Shown: positions 53,879-63,011 of the stretch, piece by piece
How positions within the stretch are numbered: position 1 is the stretch's first letter
Layout: the number at the start of each line of letters is the position of its first letter
Assembly: GCF_012726195.1 (NCBI RefSeq)
Contig: NZ_JAASAF010000007.1
Location: 257,259 to 321,258, forward strand
DNA length: 64,000 bases
Direction of reading: 5' to 3'
Origin: Rhodococcus sp. HNM0563
GTDB taxonomy: Bacteria > Actinomycetota > Actinomycetes > Mycobacteriales > Mycobacteriaceae
Made by a program: the position numbers and the translations under genes
Notes under the pieces: model-generated
Told to the model about the DNA's origin: nothing
The model's input: the letters and a program-made list of their open reading frames with translations, nothing else
Databases searched by the model: none

Positions 53879-54762
53879 CAACGACTCTGCCTACCATAAC
53901 CGCGTCCGAGCGCATTCACGGGACCGCCGGGCGGGTGTGGGGGTTCGCGCGGCGGCGTCCGGTGATGGTGATCGCCGGGGCATTCGTGCTGCTGCTGGTG
54001 CTGATGGCGATCTTCGCGCCGTTGATCGCTCCCTACGACCCCTATGCACAGGAGGTGGCGAACCGGTTACAGCCGCTGTCGTCTGCGCATTGGCTGGGTA
54101 CCGACGATTACGGCCGGGACGTGTTGAGCCGGCTGATCTTCGGAGTCCGCATCTCTCTGCAGGCCTCGTTGCAGGCCGTCGCGCTGGCCCTCGTCCTCGG
54201 GCTTCCGCTGGGGGTGGTCGCCGGGTATCGCGGCAGCTGGGTGGACACCGTCCTCACCCGCATCATGGACGCGTTGATGAGCGCGCCGTCGCTCGTCCTG
54301 GCGATCACGATCGTCGCGGTCCTCGGTTCGGGTATCACCAATGCCATGCTCGCGGTGGGCTTGGTGATGGCACCCCGGTTCTTCAGGGTGGCGCGGGCCT
54401 CGACGATGGACGTGCGAGGCGACACCTACATCGAAGCGTCGGTGGCACTGGGATGCAGTACCTTCCGCACGATCTCGCGACACATACTTCCGAACGTGAT
54501 GCCGCCGATCGTGTTGGTGATCTCGGTGTCGCTCGGCACTGCGGTTGCGGCTGAGGCGAGCCTGAGTTTTCTGGGGCTCGGTGCGGCGCCGCCGGCTGCG
54601 AGCTGGGGAGCGATGCTCAGCACTGCCGCGTCGAATATGCAGCTCGCCCCGTACCTGGTGTGGCCGCCCGGCGTGATGATCTTCCTGACCGTGCTCGCGT
54701 TCACCTACCTCGGCGACGGAGTTCGCCGCGCTCTGACGAGGAGTCGACATGGCGGCAACTGA
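53875..54762 (+). CDS. ABC importer permease, DppC/OppC type (295 aa)
   Basis: Second permease with the OppC N-terminal domain (RRRPVMVIAGAFVLLLVLMA), the typical HWLGTDDYGRDVLSRLIFGV, and EASVALGCSTFRTISRHILP as the ATPase-contacting EAA loop. ATG 53875 overlaps the previous stop by 4 nt; the open frame upstream is inside the first permease gene. It forms the membrane channel with the preceding protein. Confidence 0.94.
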   Translation: MTTTLPTITASERIHGTAGRVWGFARRRPVMVIAGAFVLLLVLMAIFAPLIAPYDPYAQEVANRLQPLSSAHWLGTDDYGRDVLSRLIFGVRISLQASLQAVALALVLGLPLGVVAGYRGSWVDTVLTRIMDALMSAPSLVLAITIVAVLGSGITNAMLAVGLVMAPRFFRVARASTMDVRGDTYIEASVALGCSTFRTISRHILPNVMPPIVLVISVSLGTAVAAEASLSFLGLGAAPPAASWGAMLSTAASNMQLAPYLVWPPGVMIFLTVLAFTYLGDGVRRALTRSRHGGN

Positions 54763-55804
54763 CGCACTCACGCATCTCGAGAAGACCCCGTCGGACTCCA
54801 CCTCACCGTTGGTTCGGGTGCGCGACCTGACGGTCCAGTTCCGCACCGGTCGCAAGGAGTGGGTGACTGCTGTGCAGGGCGTGTCGTTCGACGTCGCGGC
54901 CGGTGAATCGGTCGCTCTGGTCGGTGAGTCCGGATCAGGTAAGACCGTGTCGTCTCTCGCAGTGATGGGTTTGACCGGAGACACCGGCGGTCGGATTTCT
55001 CGCGGCAGTGTGGAATTCGAAGGGCGTGACCTGGTGTCGGCACCGCAGGCGGAGTGGCGGGCGTTGCGTGGCACCGGGATGGGCATGATCTTCCAGCAAC
55101 CCATCCGCAGTCTCAATCCCGCCTACACCGTCGGCGACCAGATCGCAGAGTCGGTCCGCAAGCACCTTGGTCTCGATCGCAAAGCTGCAATGGCTCGCGC
55201 AGTCGAGATGCTCGACATGGTACAGATTCCGCGTGCCGCTGATCGAGTGCGCGAGTATCCGCACGCGTTCAGCGGTGGGATGTGTCAGCGCGTGATGATC
55301 GCGATGGTCATGGCCTGCAACCCGCGGTTGCTGATCGCGGACGAGCCGACGACGGCGTTGGATGTGACAGTGCAGAAGACGATCCTGCAATTGCTGCAGG
55401 ACCTGCAGGAACAGACAGGAGTGGCACTGTTGTTCGTCACGCACGACCTCGGGGTCGTGGCGGAACTGTGCCGGCGTGTGGTCGTCATGTATGCGGGGGA
55501 GGTCATCGAAGACGGCATGGTCGACGAGGTCTTCTTCACCCCGCAGCATCCGTATACGTCGGGACTGCTGTCGTCGATCCCGCGGCCCGGCATGAGCGCC
55601 GGCCGACGGCTGGCTTCGATTCCCGGGCGTATCCCCGCCGCGGGGGAGTGGCCTGCCGGCTGTCACTTCCACGACCGCTGCGCCCACGCCCGGACGGGGC
55701 TCTGCGACAGCATCCACCCGACGTTGGACGAGACCATATCCGGTCGTTCCGCACGCTGCCTGCGCGTGACCGACCTGGAACTGCAAGGAGTGACGGGATC
55801 ATGA
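54749..55804 (+). CDS. ABC importer ATPase, DppD/OppD type (351 aa)
   Basis: Walker A VGESGSGKT, signature FSGGMCQRV, Walker B LLIADEPTTALDVT, and the C-terminal oligo_HPY domain with the Cys-rich segment CHFHDRCAHARTGLCDSIHP, which in related importers can bind an iron-sulfur cluster. The start overlaps the upstream permease by 14 nt and the end overlaps the next ATPase by 4 nt. It energises import with the following DppF-type subunit. Confidence 0.94.
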   Translation: MAATDALTHLEKTPSDSTSPLVRVRDLTVQFRTGRKEWVTAVQGVSFDVAAGESVALVGESGSGKTVSSLAVMGLTGDTGGRISRGSVEFEGRDLVSAPQAEWRALRGTGMGMIFQQPIRSLNPAYTVGDQIAESVRKHLGLDRKAAMARAVEMLDMVQIPRAADRVREYPHAFSGGMCQRVMIAMVMACNPRLLIADEPTTALDVTVQKTILQLLQDLQEQTGVALLFVTHDLGVVAELCRRVVVMYAGEVIEDGMVDEVFFTPQHPYTSGLLSSIPRPGMSAGRRLASIPGRIPAAGEWPAGCHFHDRCAHARTGLCDSIHPTLDETISGRSARCLRVTDLELQGVTGS

Positions 55805-56607
55805 GCCTGCTCGAGGTAGCGAACCTGACGAAGTCGTTCCCGACCGGGCGGAACCTGCTGGGGCGCCGCACCGGATGGACGCACGCCGTGCGCGATGTGT
55901 CCTTCACTCTCGATTCCGGCGAATGTCTTGCTGTGGTGGGCGAATCCGGTGCGGGTAAGTCCACGGTCGGGCGGATGGTGCTTCGATTGGTCGAATCGGA
56001 CTCGGGCACAGTCATGTTCGACGGGGAAGACGTGCTCGCCGCCAAACCTGCTCGGCTGCGCGAAATGCGGCGCGGCATGCAGATGATCTTCCAGGATCCG
56101 CACAGTTCGCTCGACCCGCGGATGATGGTGCTCGACGCGGTCGTGGAGCCACTCATCGTGCATACCGACATGGACCGCCCGGCTTGTCGGCGTCGCGCCG
56201 AGGGGCTGCTGGACAAGGTGGGTATCGGCGCACGGTATCTCGGGAGGTATCCGGCCGAGCTGTCCGGTGGACAGCTTCAGCGAGTGGCGATAGCCCGCGC
56301 GTTGACCCTCCAACCGAAAATGATCGTGTGCGACGAACCCGTCGCGGCCCTTGACGTCTCGGTGCGTGCCCAGGTCCTCAATCTGTTGCGCGACCTGCAG
56401 GAAGAACTCGGGCTCGCCTACCTGTTCGTGTGCCACGATCTGGCGCTCATCGAGGTCATCGCCGACCGGGTCCTGGTCATGAAGTCCGGAGAGGTCGTGG
56501 AAACCGGCACGGTCGACCAGATCTACACCGATCCCCGCGAGAGCTACACTCAACAGCTCCTCGAAGCCATCCCCGTGCCAGTCCCCCGGGTCGAACGGCA
56601 AGTTTAG
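55801..56607 (+). CDS. ABC importer ATPase, DppF/OppF type (268 aa)
   Basis: Second ATPase: Walker A VGESGAGKST, signature LSGGQLQR, Walker B IVCDEPVAALDVS and the switch histidine in CHDLALIEVIADRV. At 268 aa it ends soon after the nucleotide-binding domain and lacks the oligo_HPY tail. ATG 55801 is in an ATGA overlap with the preceding gene. It is the last gene of a complete five-gene importer operon. Confidence 0.94.
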   Translation: MSLLEVANLTKSFPTGRNLLGRRTGWTHAVRDVSFTLDSGECLAVVGESGAGKSTVGRMVLRLVESDSGTVMFDGEDVLAAKPARLREMRRGMQMIFQDPHSSLDPRMMVLDAVVEPLIVHTDMDRPACRRRAEGLLDKVGIGARYLGRYPAELSGGQLQRVAIARALTLQPKMIVCDEPVAALDVSVRAQVLNLLRDLQEELGLAYLFVCHDLALIEVIADRVLVMKSGEVVETGTVDQIYTDPRESYTQQLLEAIPVPVPRVERQV

Positions 56608-57494
56608 TCGAAGCGGCTCGATGAAGCTCCACGCATTGAGAACGGCGCGCAGGCCTTCGGAGAAGTCAGTGATGTCTGAGGTGCATTCGACCAGTGCAGT
56701 ACCAATTGCTCTCGCGGCTGAGCACCACGTTTATCACGATCTCCCGGAGCGCATCGTAAGGATGATTTGTCGGAGTCGGAGTCGATAACGACATCGGGGA
56801 GCCGACGTTTGGGGATGCGCGGTGCTTCCATGCCGTCATCTCCGTTGGCTTTGCGCCGTGACAACAGTACTCGTGCTCGTGCCTCGTCATGTCGGCAGGC
56901 CTGAGTCAGTCCGGTCCGATGGATGGCCGGGCCCATGAACGCTGTCGTATACGCCTCGATCTTACGAAAAGCACTGGTTCGCCCCGCTTTCGTGGGCAGT
57001 GTCCAGCCTGGATCGAGTTCAGGTGCCAGAGCAGCCGTGCAATGATGTGACTGCGTTCAGCCACGAGGTTCTTGGCGGTGATCGACCATGAGCCGGATCT
57101 CACATTCGACGCCGTCGAGATGAGCGTCGGACAGGCCTGGCTCGTGCAAGGCTGCTCGGACGACCGCAAGCGTATCGATGGGGCTGAGGTCTGGGCAGTT
57201 GTGCACCATCGCCTGAGCTTCGCTGGGCACCAGGACCGCTTGTTCACCTGCCGCGATCAGTTCCCGTTCGAGGCGCTGGCTCAGGTGACAGCAGTCCTTG
57301 ATTGCCAGAGTTGATCTCATACTGTCCTGCCGCCCACAGCAGCAATGCAAAATGATCGTTGTAGAGCCGGGGAGGTCAGCGTGTCCCCGGTGTCCCCTCC
57401 CATGGGACAGCCCCACCTCTCATTACGGCCCTCCTCGCTCGTTCCGAAGGTACGTGGCCGAGGTTGTGCGCGGGCCGCACTCACCGGCGGAACG
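56608..57494. other. 887 bp with IS110 debris and no intact gene
   Basis: Between the importer and the TetR gene. The middle holds an IS110-type transposase remnant (56985-57323, minus strand). On either side only short frames without recognisable domains are seen, and no terminator hairpin was found after the importer. Confidence 0.6.
56985..57323 (-). pseudogene. IS110-family transposase remnant
   Basis: On the minus strand, one frame gives AIKDCCHLSQRLERELIAAG, EQAVLVPSEAQAM, SPIDTLAVVRAALHEPGLSD and ECEIRLMVDHRQE. Near 57070 it shifts to NLVAERSHIIARLLWHLN, then near 57015 to LDPGWTLPTKAG. These segments in this order are the DEDD/N-terminal core of IS110 transposases. At least two frameshifts and loss of both ends make it inactive. 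Confidence 0.8.
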
Positions 57495-58289
57495 TCAGCT
57501 ACCGCTGTCGCTTTGGTGTGCACGGGGTGGGTTGGCCAACGACTCCATGAGGTTGCGCATGGCATGTAGATCGGAGCGCAGCTCGTCGAGTTCGGAGCGA
57601 AGTTCGTCCACAATGCCGGTGGATGGCTCGAGGTCGGGCTCCGCGGCGGGAATTTGTTCGCGCTGTTCGTTCGCTGGCGCCGGCTGCAGCGTTGCCTCGG
57701 ATTGTTCGGTTCGAGCCGGCGCGAAGCCGTCGAGGAAGACCGATGTGACAGTAGCAGTGATCGTTTCGATATCGGTGGCGAGGGTGTTCCGATGCCACCT
57801 GACCGACTGGAATACGCACTCGCGCATCATCCTCTGGAACTCGAAGATATCTATGCGCGAATTGAATTCCCCGGCGCTCACGCCTTCTTCGGCGACGCCG
57901 TACCAGGCACGATGTGACGATTCGACAGCCTTCGCGATCTCAGCGTAGTCGGGAAGCGCGCTCAGATTCTCGTACTCGTTTTGGTAGATCTCGGTGGCGT
58001 AGGGGTGTTGGTCTGCGACTTCGAGCGAGATTCGGACCATCAGTGTGAGGCGGTGTCGGGCCGTTCCGCCCCCGGTCAGGACGGCATCGTAGCCCTGCAC
58101 CAGGTCGGTCAGGAAGCCCATCAGGATCTCGGAGAAGATGGCGTCCTTCGAGCTGAAGTAGTGATACAGCGTCCCGGAGTTCAGGCCGACAGCATCGGCA
58201 ATCTCACGGATCGTCGTTGCAGACAGTCCGCGTTCGGAGAATAACCGAGAGGATTCTGCCAGGATCATCTGACGCCGACTGGCTGCCAC
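57495..58289 (-). CDS. TetR-family regulator with C-terminal helical tail (264 aa)
   Basis: HTH region LSATTIREIADAVGLNSGTL followed by YHYFSSKDAIFSEIL, resembling KstR2-type regulators of steroid catabolism. Beyond the usual ligand domain (to about 195) there is an extra tail of about 60 residues, first Glu/Pro/Ala-rich and then coiled-coil-like (DELRSELDELRSDLHAMRN). The start is GTG 58289 with AAAGGTG upstream. It is the nearest regulator to the MFS-HD-ligase genes and is a candidate to bind the CAATCGATTG motifs. Confidence 0.9.
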   Translation of the reverse strand: MAASRRQMILAESSRLFSERGLSATTIREIADAVGLNSGTLYHYFSSKDAIFSEILMGFLTDLVQGYDAVLTGGGTARHRLTLMVRISLEVADQHPYATEIYQNEYENLSALPDYAEIAKAVESSHRAWYGVAEEGVSAGEFNSRIDIFEFQRMMRECVFQSVRWHRNTLATDIETITATVTSVFLDGFAPARTEQSEATLQPAPANEQREQIPAAEPDLEPSTGIVDELRSELDELRSDLHAMRNLMESLANPPRAHQSDSGS

Positions 58290-58831
58290 TGTTCACCTTT
58301 CGTGTCCGGACTGACAATCTCTGTGCAAGTGCCGTAGCCGAGGCTAGCAGCGGGTCGGGGCCGACTACACGAACGTGCCGGTCATACGGGAGTGTGACTT
58401 CGAGCGTCCACCGGGATCGCCGCATGGGCGGGTAAGGGTGTGGAGAAGCGACTTCTCATGAGTCGACCAGGTCGCGGTCCACGTTCGATGTTGCGCAGAC
58501 CTTCGGAGAATGGGAGCTCGAAGCCCTGCTCGGAAGGGCATGTCCCACCGTGTCGAGTGCGGTTGTACATCAGGTATCAGACGAGCTCCGCGACCGTCGC
58601 CACTCGAGGGCCGCTTCACGATCAGAGCTGCCTGACGATGTTCGCAAACGTCAACGGGGGTGTCAACGCGCAGGAGTGTTGTGAGGTGGCCTGCTGAACA
58701 TCGGATTCGGCGCAGCCTCTGGATAATTCGGCCCAGCACTCTCGAACCCGTTCGGCAACGAATGTTGTTCGATTCCGGCTCTGCTGCGCAGGATCTCCCA
58801 ACACGTGTAGACGTCGGCGGTTTGACCTTGT
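58290..58831. other. 542 bp without a supportable gene
   Basis: Between the TetR start and the ligase stop, both on the minus strand. Short open frames on both strands show no domain. The TetR promoter must be at the left end; no palindrome like those elsewhere in the window was recognised. Confidence 0.5.
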
Positions 58832-60484
58832 TCACGACACGCTGACATTCGACGACGCGGCGACGGAGTCAAGTGCGATCGTGCGGATCTCGCCCTTCGC
58901 TACCTTGCCACCCGAAGAACGGGGCAGGTGGTCGACGACCACGAGGTGCTCCGGGTGGAGCTCCTTGGACACACCGCGACCGGTGAGATGCTCGGTGAGC
59001 TGGGACAGTGTGAGCTCATGTTCGGGGCGGAGACTGACAACAGCACAGACCCGCTCGCCGAACACCGAGTCCGGTACGGCAACCACGCCGGACAGATCGA
59101 CGGCCGGATGGGATTCCACCTCCTGCTCGACCTGGGATGCAGAGATGTTCTTCCCGCCGCGAATAATGATGTCGGATGTGCGGCCCACGGGCGTAAGAAA
59201 GCCGTCCTCGATCGTGACGACGTCACCCATCAGCATCCAACCGTCTGGTGTGTACAGCTGAGCGTTGGCGGCAGCGTCTTCGTAATAGCCTGCGCATGCC
59301 AGCGGACCCCGTCCACCAGGTTGCCCGGGACCTCCGGTGGCCGTGACGTCTCGTCCCCGGTCGTCGAACAACCGTACGTTCATGTCGGGAATGAGTCGAC
59401 CGGAGGTGCTCAGCCTCTGGGCGGGTGTGTCGGAGACTCGGGTGACGCTGAAGGCGCCACTCTCGTTCGACCCGAAGAACTGGAGAACCGTGGCACCCGT
59501 GCGCGCCTCGAACTCGGCCGCACGATCCGGCGGTACGGCCTCACCGCCGGTGAACATCACCCGGAGCGAGGACAAATCCTCCTCGTCGGCCAGTGGTGAG
59601 TTGAGCAGCATCCGGAACTGCGTGCTCACGCAGCACAGGACTGTCACCTGCTCCTTGGCGATCATCCGGATCATGGTCTCGGCATTGAACTTGGGGAGTA
59701 CGACGGTGGGTGCGCCGAGGATCGCCGGGGCATAGTGCGATGTCCACAGGCCGAACCCGAACGGTGCCGGAACGCCACCGAGGAAGATTTCGTTGTCGCC
59801 CAGTTCGCCGGCTTCGATCGCGAGGCGGCTGAAGGCCATCCATCGATTGTCGAACTGCGTTACGCATTTGGGGAGACCGGTCGTTCCGGACGTCGAGTTG
59901 AGCATGCACAGATCGTTCGGTCCGATGCTGCGGGCAGCCACCGCCGACCGGCTTGCCCGACCGGGCTCCATTGAGCGCGGCTCGGAACCGCGGACGTCGG
60001 TGATCCGGTCCACGCCGCGATCCGACAGCACGATGTGGAAGTCGAGCGACACGTCCCGCCCTTGCAGTTCCTGCACCAGTTGTGCCGATGACCGACCGCC
60101 GAGGGTTTCGATGCTGATCAGGGTGAGTGCCTGGGTTTTGCGGATGAGGTGGGCAATTTCCCGAGTTCCCGCCCGTGCACCGATGCCGACCGCGACGACG
60201 CCGGCCCTCGCAGCCGCGACAAGTGCGGCGTGGACGAGGAAGGTGTCCGGCAACTGGACCGCGACCCGGGCTCCAGTCGGTAGACCCAGCGCCACCAACG
60301 CGGCGGCCAGATCGTCTGCTACACAGTCGTACGTGTGCCACGAGATTCTCTCCGACGGTGTGATGAAAGCGGGTCGTTCCGGGGTTGCGGCGGCCTGCGC
60401 CCGGATGATTTCGTGCAGTGGTTCGGTTCCCCACCAACCGGACTCGACGTACTGCCGTGCCGTGGCGGTGTCGATCAGATTCAT
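58832..60484 (-). CDS. Acyl-CoA synthetase (AMP-binding, 550 aa)
   Basis: ANL ligase with P-loop NSTSGTTGLPK, A5 FFGSNESGAF, A7 GWMLMGDVV, hinge GRTSDIIIRGGKNIS and the C-terminal SGGKVAKGEIR lysine. The start ATG 60484 has CAGGAG 6 nt before it, and homology (MNLIDTATARQYVESGWWGT) begins there. It lies 86 bp after the HD-protein gene on the same strand. It resembles cyclohexanecarboxylate- and aryl-CoA ligases; the substrate is unknown. Confidence 0.92.
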   Translation of the reverse strand: MNLIDTATARQYVESGWWGTEPLHEIIRAQAAATPERPAFITPSERISWHTYDCVADDLAAALVALGLPTGARVAVQLPDTFLVHAALVAAARAGVVAVGIGARAGTREIAHLIRKTQALTLISIETLGGRSSAQLVQELQGRDVSLDFHIVLSDRGVDRITDVRGSEPRSMEPGRASRSAVAARSIGPNDLCMLNSTSGTTGLPKCVTQFDNRWMAFSRLAIEAGELGDNEIFLGGVPAPFGFGLWTSHYAPAILGAPTVVLPKFNAETMIRMIAKEQVTVLCCVSTQFRMLLNSPLADEEDLSSLRVMFTGGEAVPPDRAAEFEARTGATVLQFFGSNESGAFSVTRVSDTPAQRLSTSGRLIPDMNVRLFDDRGRDVTATGGPGQPGGRGPLACAGYYEDAAANAQLYTPDGWMLMGDVVTIEDGFLTPVGRTSDIIIRGGKNISASQVEQEVESHPAVDLSGVVAVPDSVFGERVCAVVSLRPEHELTLSQLTEHLTGRGVSKELHPEHLVVVDHLPRSSGGKVAKGEIRTIALDSVAASSNVSVS

Positions 60485-60570
60485 GTACTGCTCCTGTTGG
60501 GGGATGATGGGTGCGCGTCGCAGCGGCGACCGGATCGATGTTTGGTCGAGCTCAAACGAAGCGCCTCGAG

Positions 60571-61194
60571 CTACGAGGGTTCCGGATCGGCAGGCGTCTC
60601 GCGCGACCACGCCACGTCCTGCTCGCTCCATGAGCGGGGCGGGCGTGAGAAGACTTCTTCGAGCATCGGCATGAAGAACTCGAGTGATTCGGTGTCGTAG
60701 TTCGGGTCGAACGACTCCTGATCCCAAGCAGCGCAGAAATGCGCGCACGAATCGAAATACGGAGAATCTCGATACCGTTCACGGCTGTCGGTCGGGATGC
60801 CGAGGTTGTCTCCATAGTGGAAGGTTTGGAACACGCCGTGGTGCTTGATGACCCACACTGCTTCGTCATTGAGGACCGGCTGCAGAATCGCGGCCGCAAC
60901 GGCGGCGTGATTATCTGGACACAGATCGTCGCCTATGTCGTGCAGAAGTGCGGCCATCACGAGATCGGTGCTGGCGCCCTCTCGATAGGCGCGCGTCGCG
61001 GATTGCAGCGAATGTTCGTAGCGATCGACGCGATAGCCGAAGGTGTTGCCCTTCATCGCCTCGAGCAACCGCAAGATTGTGGGAAGCCAGTTGTCACGCC
61101 GGTGGATCGCGGCCATGGACTGAATCAGCTCCATCTCCGGGCGAGTCGCGTCGTCCATCCTGGTGAAATCAACTGTGCGAGTGTCGTCGACCAT
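60571..61194 (-). CDS. PhnZ-like HD-domain protein, candidate mixed-valent diiron oxygenase (207 aa)
   Basis: HD-superfamily protein close to PhnZ/TmpB (COG4341-like), which use an Fe(II)/Fe(III) pair and O2 to cleave a C-P bond. Candidate ligands are His61 (YEHSLQ), His85-Asp86 (LLHDIGD), His96, His118 and Asp158 (AWDQ). The run EHSLQSATRAYREGA...AALLHDIGD closely follows PhnZ. PhnZ works after a 2OG oxygenase, but no such gene is adjacent; the neighbours are an MFS transporter and a CoA ligase, so a non-phosphonate substrate is plausible. A decayed paralogue lies at 50552-51068. Confidence 0.82.
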   Translation of the reverse strand: MVDDTRTVDFTRMDDATRPEMELIQSMAAIHRRDNWLPTILRLLEAMKGNTFGYRVDRYEHSLQSATRAYREGASTDLVMAALLHDIGDDLCPDNHAAVAAAILQPVLNDEAVWVIKHHGVFQTFHYGDNLGIPTDSRERYRDSPYFDSCAHFCAAWDQESFDPNYDTESLEFFMPMLEEVFSRPPRSWSEQDVAWSRETPADPEPS

Positions 61195-61210
61195 GTCAGC
61201 TCCTCGTATT

Positions 61211-61224
61211 TCGATTGAATTGAT
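61211..61224. promoter_or_regulatory. Weak copy of the TCAATCGA motif before the HD gene
   Basis: TCGATTGAATTGAT (complement ATCAATTCAATCGA) lies 17 bp upstream of the HD start and shares TCAATCGA with the stronger sites at 45723-45730 and 63017-63024. Confidence 0.3.
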
Positions 61225-61392
61225 GTGAAAAGCGCTATGTGCGAATGGGTGTTGATTCGGTCGCCGGATCGGGAGAGTCGGTGCTGTGGCTCCGTCGAGC
61301 TCCGGCGTCTGATTGGACGAGCGGCTGTGGCGACAACCCGGGTCAGGTTCAGTCTGGAGTGTATGCCGCGATCCTCGAGGTGTATCGAATGG

Positions 61393-62766
61393 TCAGTCCA
61401 CGCGGGCTGCCGTTTTTTGCGAGGTCTTCTTGGCTTCGGTGAGGTCGATGCCCTTGGTCTCGTGGGTGAAGTAGGCGGTCACGGCAGCAGCCAGCGCGAG
61501 CACGATGACGTACCAGGTGAACGTGTCCGCTGCGCCGCGGGACGTCAGCCACGAATTGAGGTACGGCGCGGTACCTCCGAAGATCGCGCCCGCGAGCGAC
61601 ACTGCGATCCCGATGCCCGCGGCGCGGGTCTTGGTCGCGAACAGTTCGGCGAACCACGCGACCTGAGTGCTGGCGGCCAACGCTTGGATGACCAGCGCGA
61701 GAGACATCGTCACGGCCAGGGTGCGGGCCGAGTCATCGAGCATCCCCGACAACGGGAAGGCAATACAGGCCACCGCGAGTCCCCACACGATGTTGTTGAG
61801 GCGTCGTCCGAAGCGGTCCGCGAGGAGCGCTGCGAGTGGTAAGGCGGCAATGAAGACGAGGTTGGCGGCTACCCCAGCCCACATCGCCAGTTTGTCGTTC
61901 ACGTGGTGGAAGCTGATGGCGTATGCGGGTGCGTTTACCGACCAGGTGTACGAGAAGACCGAGGTGCCGCCGACCAGTAAGACCACCCGCAGGATCGAAC
62001 CGCGCTGCGCCCAGATGTCGTGTAGTGCCGATCGTGCCGACGACTGCGTGATGGGCTCGTTGTCCTCGTTGGAGTGATCAGCGAAGGCCGCGGATTCTTC
62101 AAGACCGCGACGCAGATAGAGCGCGAAGAAGCCGAGAGCACCGCCGATCAGGAACGGAATGCGCCATCCCCAGTCGGCCATTGCGTCAGAGTCGATCGCG
62201 GTGCGCATGAGGGCGCCGAGGAGGGTGGCGAGTACCGTTCCGCCGACGGTGGACATGATGATCGTGCTGCCCCACAGTGCGCGGTTGTCCGGGCGCGCGA
62301 CTTCGGCGATGTAGGTGTATGAACCGCCCTGCTCACCGCCGTGGGCCACGCCCTGGATGCACCGAACCAGTAGCAGCCACAGGGAGGCGAACACGCCGAT
62401 TTGGTCGTAGGTGGGTGCCACTGCGATAAGGACACTCGATGCGGCGACGAGCGTCATCGTCAGTACCATGACGAATTTGCGTCCCCGTCGATCGGCGACG
62501 AGACCGAACAGCAAGCCGCCGATCGGGCGCATGACGAATCCGGCGGCGAACACAGCCATCGTGGAGAGGAGGTTCGACACCTCGTTGGCCGAGTGGAAGA
62601 ACTGGTTCGAGAAGTAGACCGCGAAGATCGCGAAGACGGTCCAGTCGAACCACTCCAATGAGTTACCCATGTTGACGGCCAGGATCATCCGCGCCTTGGC
62701 TCTGAACGTGGACGAGGGGGCGGCCTCAGGATTCTGCGGAGTGTCGTTGCGTGACGACGACGTCAT
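61393..62766 (-). CDS. MFS transporter, metabolite:H+ symporter (MHS) family (457 aa)
   Basis: Twelve-segment carrier of the ShiA/KgtP-like MHS family, recognised by NSLEWFDWTVFAIFAVYFSN near the N-terminus, RPIGGLLFGLVADRRGRKFV (motif A) and RCIQGVAHGGEQGGSYTYIA. MHS carriers import organic acids such as shikimate, citrate, benzoates and other carboxylates with protons. With the CoA ligase downstream this suggests uptake and activation of a carboxylic acid. It is divergent from the aldolase-family gene. Confidence 0.93.
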   Translation of the reverse strand: MTSSSRNDTPQNPEAAPSSTFRAKARMILAVNMGNSLEWFDWTVFAIFAVYFSNQFFHSANEVSNLLSTMAVFAAGFVMRPIGGLLFGLVADRRGRKFVMVLTMTLVAASSVLIAVAPTYDQIGVFASLWLLLVRCIQGVAHGGEQGGSYTYIAEVARPDNRALWGSTIIMSTVGGTVLATLLGALMRTAIDSDAMADWGWRIPFLIGGALGFFALYLRRGLEESAAFADHSNEDNEPITQSSARSALHDIWAQRGSILRVVLLVGGTSVFSYTWSVNAPAYAISFHHVNDKLAMWAGVAANLVFIAALPLAALLADRFGRRLNNIVWGLAVACIAFPLSGMLDDSARTLAVTMSLALVIQALAASTQVAWFAELFATKTRAAGIGIAVSLAGAIFGGTAPYLNSWLTSRGAADTFTWYVIVLALAAAVTAYFTHETKGIDLTEAKKTSQKTAARVD

Positions 62767-62836
62767 GCCTGTTCTCCTTGTCGCGACAAGCCTCGACGGA
62801 AGCGTGGGAGCGGAGTGTCACGCCGGCGGTTCAGTA

Positions 62837-62859
62837 TCCGGGAGAGCAATTCTCCCGGA
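62837..62859. repeat. Inverted repeat TCCGGGAGA-5-TCTCCCGGA
   Basis: Perfect 9-bp arms with a 5-nt loop lie 70 bp upstream of the MFS start codon, so they would be in its mRNA leader or promoter. The stable hairpin could be an attenuator, an insulator against read-through, or an operator. Confidence 0.55.
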
Positions 62860-63011
62860 CTGTTTCGATCCCCGACCTCACCGGCGTTCATCGATTTCTG
62901 CTCCTGGGGGCGTTTGGAGTCGGTCACCCGCGGGTCAACACGAAGGGGCGGGGAGATGGATGTCCACGCTGGATGGCGTGCGTCACAAATATAGGACTAC
63001 CATCGACGGAA

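Noticed and set aside
58365..58835. Minus-strand open frame between the ligase and TetR genes
   Set aside because: Arg/Ser-rich composition typical of a shadow frame, no domain and no ribosome site.
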